A DNA stretch of 6,173 nt from Actinomycetes bacterium (GCA_023390155.1 JAEWDJ010000030.1:1-6173), one strand, 5' to 3'; positions 1 through 4,846 are shown, counted from the stretch's first letter. Numbers and translations: made by a program. The notes: a model not told the origin generated them from the letters alone.

Positions 1-409
1 CCGCGGGCGCGCCGGCGAGCGCGTCGAGCCCTGCGGCGTCGTCGGCGACGAACCGGCGAACGCCCGCGCTCCAGGCGGCGGCGACCTCCGCCGGGCGGAC
101 GAGCGGACCGGTGTGGAGGAGCCTCGGGTGCGCCTCCCGCCGGGTCACGGCCTCGATCGCCGGACCTCCCGCCACCTCGAAGCCGCCGCAGGCCGCCGCG
201 ATGGCGTCGAGCAGGGCCGGGTGGGAGAGGGCGCTGACGTCGTAGTGCACGTCGACCCACGGGAAGGCCGAGCGCAGCTCGAGATACCGCCCGACCGCCC
301 GCTCGACGTCGATCACGACGAGCGGGAGGCCGGCATCGGCGTCTGTCGTCTCCGCCGCCGGCGCCGCGGGGGCGCCGGTCGGGTCGGCGGTTCGGGTGAC
401 GGCGGACAT
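1..409 (-). CDS. Ornithine/diaminopimelate decarboxylase-like protein (fold-type III PLP family), N-terminal part, PLP lysine missing
   Basis: Only the first 136 codons are inside the window; the gene runs off the left edge. I chose the ATG at 409-407 because a GGAG lies 7 nt upstream. After a low-complexity Ala/Pro/Thr-rich leader (about residues 1-27), the protein follows the alanine-racemase-like barrel of ornithine, lysine and diaminopimelate decarboxylases. It has an LPLVVIDVE strand (28-36), AFPWVDVHYDVSALSHP (48-64), GGFEVAGGPAIEAV (75-88), LLHTGPL (97-103) and AGVRRFVADD (115-124). In active relatives the strand reads Y-A-V-K-A/C-N, where Lys forms the Schiff base with PLP. Here it reads Y56-D-V-S59-A-L, so Ser replaces Lys. 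The usual FD-x-AS motif is FEVAG and the following Glu is also lost. Family membership is well supported. Catalytic decarboxylation is doubtful, and this may be a pseudoenzyme. The reading frame is otherwise intact, with no stop or frameshift. It is divergent from the signalling operon. Confidence 0.75.
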   Translation of the reverse strand, partial: MSAVTRTADPTGAPAAPAAETTDADAGLPLVVIDVERAVGRYLELRSAFPWVDVHYDVSALSHPALLDAIAAACGGFEVAGGPAIEAVTRREAHPRLLHTGPLVRPAEVAAAWSAGVRRFVADDAAGLDALAGAPA

Positions 410-427
410 TCGGGTTCTCCTCGGGTT
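410..427. repeat. Tandem TCGGGTT repeat upstream of the decarboxylase-like gene
   Basis: TCGGGTT occurs at 410-416 and again at 421-427, with CTCC between them. Read on the minus strand this is AACCCGA twice, flanking the ribosome binding site of the gene that starts at 409. Related ACCCGAA sequences lie at 391-397 (minus strand) and 485-491 (plus strand). The pattern could be a protein-binding array or could simply reflect GC-rich sequence; the sequence alone does not decide. Confidence 0.3.
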
Positions 428-430
428 TGT

Positions 431-443
431 TGAGCTTGGCTCA
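431..443. promoter_or_regulatory. Inverted repeat TGAGC-TTG-GCTCA, candidate operator or 5'-UTR hairpin
   Basis: This is a perfect 5-bp inverted repeat with a 3-nt centre, in the divergent intergenic region. It lies 21 nt upstream of the decarboxylase-like start codon and just ahead of its ribosome binding site. It could be a dimer-binding operator or a small RNA hairpin controlling translation. No convincing -35/-10 pair is visible nearby on either strand, so the role is inferred from position and symmetry only. Confidence 0.35.
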
Positions 444-547
444 GATCATCCTCGGGGTGCGTGATGACCCACATCCGGGGGTCCACCCGAACCGATTGCG
501 TGCGTCCACGGATGAAGTGCCCCTCCGCCGCGGGTGAGGATGAAGAC

Positions 548-895
548 ATGGAGCTGCGCGTTGTGATCGTCGACGACCACGCGCGATTCCGTGCCCAGGC
601 GGCGGAGCTGCTGCAGCTGGAGCGGTTCGCCGTCGTCGGAGACGCCGACACCGGCGCCGGCGGCGTCGAGCTGAGCCGTCGGCTGGCGCCGGACGTCGTG
701 CTGCTCGACGTCGGCCTGCCCGACGCGAGCGGGTTCGACCTCGTGGCCGCGATGCACGCCACGGGGGCGGCCGTGGTGCTGACCTCCAGCCGCTCCTACC
801 GGGATTACGGCCGCCGCGTGGCTGACAGCGGCGCGGAGGGGTTCATCACGAAAGGCGACCTGACCGGCCCGGCGATCCGCAGTCTGCTACGTTAG
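548..895 (+). CDS. Stand-alone receiver-domain response regulator (no output domain)
   Basis: This 115-residue protein consists only of a CheY-like receiver domain. The acidic pocket is D9-D10 (VIVDDH), the predicted phosphorylated aspartate is D54 (VVLLDVGLPDASG), the switch Thr/Ser is at 79-80 (VVLTSS) and the conserved lysine is K102 (GFITKGD). The open frame extends upstream to 461. I place the start at the ATG at 548 because a GAGG (536-539) sits 8 nt before it and receiver homology begins immediately after it. The VVLTSSR...DYG...GAEGFITKGDL tail is typical of short receivers encoded beside NarL-type pairs in actinobacteria. The protein stops at 895, and the next gene carries its own complete receiver, so this is not a truncated copy of it. 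It is probably phosphorylated by the kinase two genes downstream and may act as a phosphate sink or through protein partners. It is the first gene of a three-gene operon. Confidence 0.9.
   Translation: MELRVVIVDDHARFRAQAAELLQLERFAVVGDADTGAGGVELSRRLAPDVVLLDVGLPDASGFDLVAAMHATGAAVVLTSSRSYRDYGRRVADSGAEGFITKGDLTGPAIRSLLR
888..893 (+). promoter_or_regulatory. Possible -10 element (TACGTT) for a leaderless start of the NarL-type regulator
   Basis: TACGTT fits the TAnnnT pattern and ends 6 nt before the GTG at 900, a spacing compatible with transcription beginning at the start codon. No Shine-Dalgarno sequence precedes that GTG. No good -35 box is seen at 16-18 nt. The element overlaps the end of the upstream gene, so simple translational coupling is an equally good explanation. 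Confidence 0.25.
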
Positions 896-899
896 GCGC

Positions 900-1583
900 G
901 TGGTAGCGGGAGAACAGTCAGTATCCCGTCCGCTTCGGGTCGCGGTCGCCGACGACGCGGTTCTCCTCCGCGAAGGCATCGGTCAGATCCTGCGTGCGGG
1001 CGGTGTGGAGGTGGTCGCATCCGTCGACACCGCCGAGGAGGTCCTCGGCGTCGTCGCGGACGACGAGGCGATCGACGCCGTCGTGCTCGACATCAAAATG
1101 CCGCCGACGCACACCGACGAGGGGTTGCGCGCCCTCGAGAAGCTGCGTGCCGAGGGTTCCACGGTCGGCGTGCTCCTGCTCTCGATGTACACCACCGCCG
1201 CGTACGCGATCCGCGCGATGAGCGCCGGCAGCGGCACCGGCTACCTGCTGAAGGACCGCGTCGCGGACGGCCAGTCGCTCGTGAACGCCGTGCGCACGGT
1301 CGCCTCCGGCGGGTCCGTGGTCGACCCCGAGGTCGTGCAGCTGCTCGTGCAGTCGCGGTCCTCCGAGGGGAGGGTGGAGTCGCTCTCCGCCCGCGAGCGG
1401 GATGTCCTGAGCCGCATGGCCGAGGGCAAGTCGAACGTGGGCATCGCGGCGGAGCTGCACCTCAGCCTGCGCACGGTGGAGTCGCACATCGGGCACATCA
1501 TGGCCAAGCTCGGCGTGGAGGACTCCGCGGAGGGGCACCGCCGGGTGCTCGCCGTCCTGCGCTTCCTCGGCAAGGACGCCTGA
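900..1583 (+). CDS. NarL/FixJ-family response regulator (receiver + LuxR-type HTH)
   Basis: This 227-residue protein is a two-domain transcription factor. The receiver spans about residues 11-128, with acidic residues D18-D19, phosphorylation site D64 (VVLDIKMPP), switch Ser at 95 (LLLSMY) and conserved K118 (YLLKDR). A linker leads to the LuxR-type helix-turn-helix at about 160-222, with SARERDVLSRMAEGKSN and the recognition segment around LSLRTVESHIGHIMAKLGV. Phosphorylation by the adjacent kinase would be expected to promote dimerisation and DNA binding. The GTG at 900 is the only plausible start near the N-terminus. It lies 4 nt after the upstream stop and has no clear ribosome binding site, suggesting either coupling or leaderless translation. 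The kinase gene starts 5 nt after this gene ends, which strongly suggests they are cognate partners. Its targets cannot be told from the sequence. Confidence 0.95.
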   Translation: MVAGEQSVSRPLRVAVADDAVLLREGIGQILRAGGVEVVASVDTAEEVLGVVADDEAIDAVVLDIKMPPTHTDEGLRALEKLRAEGSTVGVLLLSMYTTAAYAIRAMSAGSGTGYLLKDRVADGQSLVNAVRTVASGGSVVDPEVVQLLVQSRSSEGRVESLSARERDVLSRMAEGKSNVGIAAELHLSLRTVESHIGHIMAKLGVEDSAEGHRRVLAVLRFLGKDA

Positions 1584-1588
1584 GCGCC

Positions 1589-3382
1589 GTGAGCGTCGCG
1601 CGCACCTGGCTCCGCGCGCTCGCGGTGACCGTCACGATCGCGTCCAATGTGCTCGCGCAGGTGCTGAGCGCCATCACCGGCGACTACGGCCCGCGGCCGG
1701 AGGGCCTCGGCTGGGCGCTCGTCTTCATCGGGGTGGCGCTGGTCTACGTGGTCTGCGCCGTCATCGCCTGGCGCGCGGTGCGCAGCCCGGTCCCGGGCTG
1801 GCTCATGGTCGGCGCCGCGTTCTTCTGGTCGGCCGGCGCGTGGTACCCGCTCGTGCGCGGGATCGGCTGGCTGTGGCCCGTGGTGGCCGGGGTCACCGAC
1901 CTCTGGGCGATCTTCGTCGGGGCGCTCGTGCTCTGCTACCCGAACGGCCGGTTCTCGCGCTTCGAACGGATCGTCGTTCTCGCGGTCAGCGGGGCCCTGC
2001 TGGTGCGCTTCATCGGCACCCTGCTGTTCACCTCGCCCGACGCGGCCGAGTGCGGCTGCGTCCAGAACGCGTTCGCCGTCTTCCCCAGCGATGCCACCGA
2101 CTACTGGCTCGGCGTCGCGTGGCGCGCTGTGGGGCTCGCGCTCATGATCACGGTGGCCGTGCGGCTGGCGGTGCGCTGGTTCACCAGCTCGCTGCCGGCC
2201 CGCCGGGTCTCGTTCGTCATGCCGCTCGCGATCGCCGTGTGGTGCTACGGCACGGTGCAGGACTCGCTGAGCTTCACTCTCGGCTGGGACGGCGGCTGGC
2301 TCCAGTTCATCCCGCCCGTCGCCATCGCGCTCATCCCCCCGGCGTTCGTCGGAGGCGTCTTCTACGCCCGCGGCCTGCGATCGCGGGTCGCCGACCTCGT
2401 CATCGTGGCGCGCGACAAGGTCGACCGCGGACTGTGGGAGTCGAGCCTCGCCCGGACGCTGCACGACAGCTCGCTCCGCGTGTACTGGTGGGATGAGCAG
2501 GGCCACGGATTCCTGACCAGCGACGGCGAGCACGTCCCCGACGAGCCGGAGCGCGCCCGACCCGGTCGCTCGACCCTCGCGATCGACTCCGACCAGGGCC
2601 CGATCGCGCTGATCGAGCACGACGTCGCCCTCAGCCAGGACGACCGCCTGCTCGACGCCGTGTCGTCCGCCCTGCTGCTCTCGGTGGACAACGACCGCCT
2701 GCGCGACCGGCTCGAGCGCACCATCCAGGAGCTGCGCCAGTCGCGGCTGCGCATTGTCGAGGAGGGCTACCTCGCCCGGCGACGGCTCGAGCGCGACCTC
2801 CACGACGGTTCGCAGCAGCAGCTCGTGTCGCTGGCGATCAGCCTGCGCATCGCGACGGCGAAGGCCGAGTCCGCCGGCAACGCGGAACTGGCCCACGACC
2901 TGGAGCGCGCCTCCGCGCAGCTGGCCGACGCGCTCAAGGAGCTCCGTGAGCTCGCGCGCGGCATCCACCCGACGGTCCTCACGGACGGCGACCTGGGGTC
3001 GGCGCTCGAGGAGCTGGGCCAGCGCAGCCACCTGCCGGTCGAGGTGCACGTCGAGACCGTCGACCGCCTCGCGAACGTGATCGAGGAGACGATCTACTAC
3101 TCCGTGTCGGAGTGCCTGGCCAACGCCGCCAAGCACGCGGGCGCGCGCAACTGCGCCGTGTTCGTGACGCGGAGCGACGACACGGTGTCGGTGGTCGTGA
3201 AGGACGACGGCAAGGGCGGCGCCCGCTTTGAGCCGGGCGGGGGGCTGGAGGGCATCCGCGACCGCGTGGAGGCCGTCAATGGCCGGGCCGAGCTGCGGTC
3301 GGTCGAGGGTCTCGGCACGATCCTGGAGCTCACCATCCCGGTGCCGCGCACCGAGGCGGTCGCCGAGGCAGGGACCGCGTGA
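1589..3382 (+). CDS. Membrane sensor histidine kinase (NarL-partner type, HisKA_3 + HATPase)
   Basis: This is a 597-residue kinase with about eight predicted membrane helices (roughly 8-28, 40-61, 68-89, 93-117, 127-148, 172-197, 206-230, 238-260). Positively charged loops fit a cytoplasmic N-terminus. Next comes a GAF-like stretch (about 280-370, including LARTLHDSSLRVYWWDEQ) and a coiled-coil linker (about 370-395). The dimerisation/phosphoacceptor domain has H405 in RRRLERDLHDGSQQQ, as in HisKA_3 kinases. The ATP-binding domain has an N-box around N512 (SECLANAAKHA), a G1 box DDGKGG (539-544) and a G2 region GGGLEGIRDRV (550-560). The family autophosphorylates on this His and passes phosphate to NarL-type regulators, here presumably the two upstream genes. 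The loop between helices 5 and 6, predicted outside, carries an ECGC motif (154-157). The GTG start at 1589 has a distant AAGGA 12 nt upstream, within the previous gene, and is probably translationally coupled. The stimulus is unknown. Confidence 0.95.
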   Translation: MSVARTWLRALAVTVTIASNVLAQVLSAITGDYGPRPEGLGWALVFIGVALVYVVCAVIAWRAVRSPVPGWLMVGAAFFWSAGAWYPLVRGIGWLWPVVAGVTDLWAIFVGALVLCYPNGRFSRFERIVVLAVSGALLVRFIGTLLFTSPDAAECGCVQNAFAVFPSDATDYWLGVAWRAVGLALMITVAVRLAVRWFTSSLPARRVSFVMPLAIAVWCYGTVQDSLSFTLGWDGGWLQFIPPVAIALIPPAFVGGVFYARGLRSRVADLVIVARDKVDRGLWESSLARTLHDSSLRVYWWDEQGHGFLTSDGEHVPDEPERARPGRSTLAIDSDQGPIALIEHDVALSQDDRLLDAVSSALLLSVDNDRLRDRLERTIQELRQSRLRIVEEGYLARRRLERDLHDGSQQQLVSLAISLRIATAKAESAGNAELAHDLERASAQLADALKELRELARGIHPTVLTDGDLGSALEELGQRSHLPVEVHVETVDRLANVIEETIYYSVSECLANAAKHAGARNCAVFVTRSDDTVSVVVKDDGKGGARFEPGGGLEGIRDRVEAVNGRAELRSVEGLGTILELTIPVPRTEAVAEAGTA

Positions 3383-3385
3383 GCG

Positions 3386-3408
3386 GCGGCCGCCGACCGA
3401 ACGGCCGC
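3386..3408. terminator. GC-rich hairpin between convergent kinase and lipoprotein genes
   Basis: GCGGCCG (3386-3392) and CGGCCGC (3402-3408) form a perfect 7-bp stem with a 9-nt loop, starting 4 nt after the kinase stop codon. On the plus strand it is followed by the pyrimidine-rich CTTCTTCTTC, a weak U-tract substitute. On the minus strand it begins within the stop codon of the lipoprotein gene. An overlapping 12-bp palindrome (CGGCGGCCGCCG, 3384-3395) offers an alternative fold. It probably serves as a bidirectional terminator for both convergent transcripts. Confidence 0.6.
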
Positions 3409-3833
3409 TACTTCTTCTTCGCCGGGAGCGCCGCGTAGACCTGCTGCCCGATGGCGAAGGCCGACCAGCCGCCGGGACAGGTCGAGGCCTTCTCCGGGAT
3501 GCCGTCGACGGGCCACCAGCTGTCCTGGATCGCGGGCTTGGGAGCCGCGGCCTCGCCCGAGCAGACGTCTTTCGCGAGCAACGTGGGGGAGGTGTAGGTC
3601 AGGATCGCGGCGCCCGACTCCGTGTCGTAGTCGACGCGGATGATGGTGGCGTCGTCGGGCACGAACGTGGGGGAGCCGAACACGGCCGTGTTCGCGGCCT
3701 TGAACTCCTTGGCCGAATCGTAGATCTCCGCGCTGACGTGCGGGGTGAAGGCGGCGACGACCGAGCATCCGGACAGGGCGAGGGCGGCGGCGGATGCCGC
3801 CACGGCGAGGCCGGCGGTTCGGAATCGGGGCAC
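3408..3833 (-). CDS. Small secreted lipoprotein of unknown function
   Basis: This 141-residue protein has a lipoprotein signal peptide: basic MPRFR, a hydrophobic stretch at about 7-20, and the lipobox LSGC with lipidated Cys at 23. The mature part is about 119 residues and has two further cysteines (C91 and C119) that could form a disulfide, plus aromatic SWWPVDG and GGWSAF segments. It ends in KKK. I do not recognise the family. The open frame reaches back to 3992, but the GTG at 3833-3831 is the better start: AGGAG sits about 6 nt upstream, and starting there puts the signal peptide exactly at the N-terminus. It would be anchored on the outer face of the membrane. A TTGACT on the minus strand (3878-3873) could be a -35 box, but the matching -10 is weak. 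The gene converges on the kinase gene, so no shared transcript is implied, and any link to its signal is speculation. Confidence 0.85.
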   Translation of the reverse strand: MPRFRTAGLAVAASAAALALSGCSVVAAFTPHVSAEIYDSAKEFKAANTAVFGSPTFVPDDATIIRVDYDTESGAAILTYTSPTLLAKDVCSGEAAAPKPAIQDSWWPVDGIPEKASTCPGGWSAFAIGQQVYAALPAKKK

Positions 3834-3918
3834 AGGACGCTCCTGGTGAGGTGACGGAAGGCGATCCCGGCCAGTCAACACCATCAACCTGGGCGCTGCA
3901 TCGGCCGGAAGGATGATG

Positions 3919-4275
3919 TTAGCGCGGCTCGTGCCGCGCGGCCCGGAGGTCGACCCGGTAGGTCGTCGCGGTGCCGTCGGCGCGTGGGCCACCGAGCAGC
4001 GGGGTGCCCTCGGCGCGGTAGTGCTCGAGCGCCTGCTGCTCGTGGTCCGCCGGCGGGTGGCCGCTCGCGCGCACGACCCGCCACCACGGCACCGAGGAGC
4101 CGTAGTACGCCATGATCTGACCGACCATGCGCGCCGCCCGCGAACCGAGCGTCGCCGCCACGTCGCCGTAGGTCATCACCCGGCCCGGCGGGATGGCGTC
4201 CACGACGCCCAGCACGCGCTCCACGAACGAGTCGGAGCCGTCGCCGGCCCCGGGGGCCTCAGAGGGCGAGGGCAC
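3919..4275 (-). CDS. Alkyltransferase-like DNA-binding protein (MGMT family without the active cysteine)
   Basis: This 118-residue protein matches the DNA-binding domain of O6-alkylguanine-DNA alkyltransferases: FVERVLGVVDAIPPGRVMTY (17-36), GDVAATLG (37-44) and ARMVGQIM (48-55, with a candidate arginine finger at R49). The motif that is PCHRV in true alkyltransferases reads PWWRV here (63-67), so W64 replaces the methyl-accepting Cys. Alkyltransferase-like proteins known from E. coli, Thermus and fission yeast have PWHR. They bind O6-alkylguanine without repairing it and direct the lesion to nucleotide excision repair. Here the His is also Trp. I infer the same lesion-marking role in the cytoplasm. 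The GTG start at 4275 overlaps the end of the acetyltransferase gene by 17 nt; only a weak GGCGAGA precedes it, so translation is probably coupled. A start at the GTG of Val18 is possible but would cut into the domain. The stop is TAA. Confidence 0.88.
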   Translation of the reverse strand: MPSPSEAPGAGDGSDSFVERVLGVVDAIPPGRVMTYGDVAATLGSRAARMVGQIMAYYGSSVPWWRVVRASGHPPADHEQQALEHYRAEGTPLLGGPRADGTATTYRVDLRAARHEPR

Positions 4276-4711
4276 CGATCGTCTCGCCGTACTGCGTCTC
4301 GCCGACGGGCTGGAACCCGCTGCGCAGGAAGAACTGCTCCGGTCCGAGCTCGCCCGACTCCCAGATGACGTGGAGGCGCTCGTGACCGCGCCGGCGGGCC
4401 TCGTCGGCGAGGGCGCGCACGGCGAAGGTGCCGATGCCGCGGCCCTGGTCGTCGGCGTCGACGTTGATGCGCCAGAGGATGGCCTTGAACTCCTCGTGCT
4501 CCGCCTCCGGGTTGAAGTCGCCCATGATGAAGCCGACGACCTCGTCGCCGTCGAGCACGACGCGCTGCCATGAGGTGGAGGGGTCGGCGACCGCGGCCGC
4601 GGCCGAGTAGGAGACCGGAGCGATGAACTGCTCCTGGCCCGGCTTCAACGTGAGCGCGTTCGCCGCGACCACGGTGCGCGCGCTCAACTCTTCCAGTCTC
4701 AACTCAGCCAT
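4259..4711 (-). CDS. GNAT-family N-acetyltransferase, possibly acting on a polyamine
   Basis: This 150-residue protein has a single GNAT fold. The acetyl-CoA-binding motif is D88-QGRGIG (89-94), preceded by the strand ILWRINVD (78-85) and followed by a helix rich in Ala/Arg and the strand ERLHVIWE. The C-terminal FFLRSGFQPVGE (127-138) is the usual end motif. The N-terminal pattern, LTLKPGQEQFIAPVSYSAAAA (split about residues 20-40), recalls the BltD-type spermine/spermidine acetyltransferases, with Q-x-x-F-(I/V)-A and a Ser/Ala-rich helix. The substrate is therefore a guess. I start at the ATG at 4711-4709. The frame is open to 4948, but that extension crosses into the start of icd. No Shine-Dalgarno sequence precedes this ATG; instead TACCCT ends 6 nt before it, consistent with a leaderless mRNA. 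It is the first gene of a two-gene operon with the alkyltransferase-like gene. Confidence 0.88.
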   Translation of the reverse strand: MAELRLEELSARTVVAANALTLKPGQEQFIAPVSYSAAAAVADPSTSWQRVVLDGDEVVGFIMGDFNPEAEHEEFKAILWRINVDADDQGRGIGTFAVRALADEARRRGHERLHVIWESGELGPEQFFLRSGFQPVGETQYGETIGALAL

Positions 4712-4717
4712 GACGAA

Positions 4718-4723
4718 AGGGTA
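4718..4723 (-). promoter_or_regulatory. Candidate -10 element (TACCCT) for a leaderless GNAT transcript
   Basis: On the minus strand TACCCT is followed by TTCGTC and then the ATG at 4711. This TAnnnT box 6 nt before the start codon, with no ribosome binding site, is the arrangement typical of leaderless genes in actinobacteria. No good -35 hexamer is seen at 16-19 nt upstream. Confidence 0.45.
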
Positions 4724-4763
4724 ACGTGCGCGGGGGACACAGGCATAGTCGCCCCGGCCGGGC

Positions 4764-4776
4764 GCCTCCGTGAGGC
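4764..4776. repeat. Inverted repeat GCCTC-CGT-GAGGC
   Basis: A perfect 5-bp inverted repeat with a 3-nt centre lies in the region between the divergent GNAT and icd genes, just left of the near-palindrome at 4781-4798. A separate 10-bp palindrome, CCCGGCCGGG, occupies 4753-4762. Either could be a binding site, or both may be by-products of GC-rich sequence. Confidence 0.25.
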
Positions 4777-4780
4777 AAAG

Positions 4781-4798
4781 TGTCTCGATGTCAAGATA
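4781..4798. promoter_or_regulatory. Near-palindromic candidate operator in the icd promoter
   Basis: The 18 bases TGTCTCGATGTCAAGATA carry two inverted half-sites of the form TCTYGA (TCTCGA on the plus strand at 4783-4788 and TCTTGA on the minus strand at 4796-4791). Six of the nine base pairs across the centre match. The site sits 15 nt before the proposed -10 box of icd and covers the -35 position, where a bound protein would affect icd transcription. The bound regulator cannot be named from the sequence. Confidence 0.45.
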
Positions 4799-4813
4799 GT
4801 TGTCGGCCTCAGG

Positions 4814-4819
4814 TAAGCT
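4814..4819 (+). promoter_or_regulatory. Candidate -10 element (TAAGCT) for icd
   Basis: TAAGCT fits TAnnnT and would place the transcript start near 4826, giving a 5' leader of about 30 nt that contains the ribosome binding site. The -35 position (around 4790-4796, GTCAAGA) does not match consensus well and overlaps the near-palindrome, consistent with an activator-dependent or regulated promoter. Confidence 0.45.
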
Positions 4820-4846
4820 GTCTCCGGCTGAAAACGGCAGAGAAGC

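Noticed and set aside
113..433. Plus-strand open frame of 106 codons at the left edge
   Set aside because: Arg/Gly-rich shadow of the minus-strand decarboxylase-like gene, which has clear homology and a ribosome binding site.
461..547. Upstream extension of the stand-alone receiver to a GTG at 461
   Set aside because: The extra 29 residues have no receiver homology, and the ATG at 548 has a well-placed GAGG.
1241..3136. Very long minus-strand open frame (631 codons) opposite the regulator and kinase genes
   Set aside because: It is antisense to clear kinase and regulator domains. The product is an Arg/Asp/Glu/Val-rich composition typical of antisense frames in high-GC genes, with no recognisable domain.
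3867..3908. CCGGCC/GGCCGG inverted repeat as a terminator for the alkyltransferase-like gene
   Set aside because: The arms are 6 bp and separated by 30 nt, too weak a hairpin in GC-rich DNA to call.
3834..3992. Upstream extension of the lipoprotein to 3992
   Set aside because: It would bury the signal peptide in the interior and overlap the end of the alkyltransferase-like gene; the GTG at 3833 has AGGAG before it.
4789..4794. Perfect TTGACA on the minus strand as the -35 box of the GNAT gene
   Set aside because: It lies about 65 nt from the proposed -10 at 4718-4723, and no -10-like hexamer occurs 16-18 nt downstream of it; it is better explained as part of the near-palindrome.
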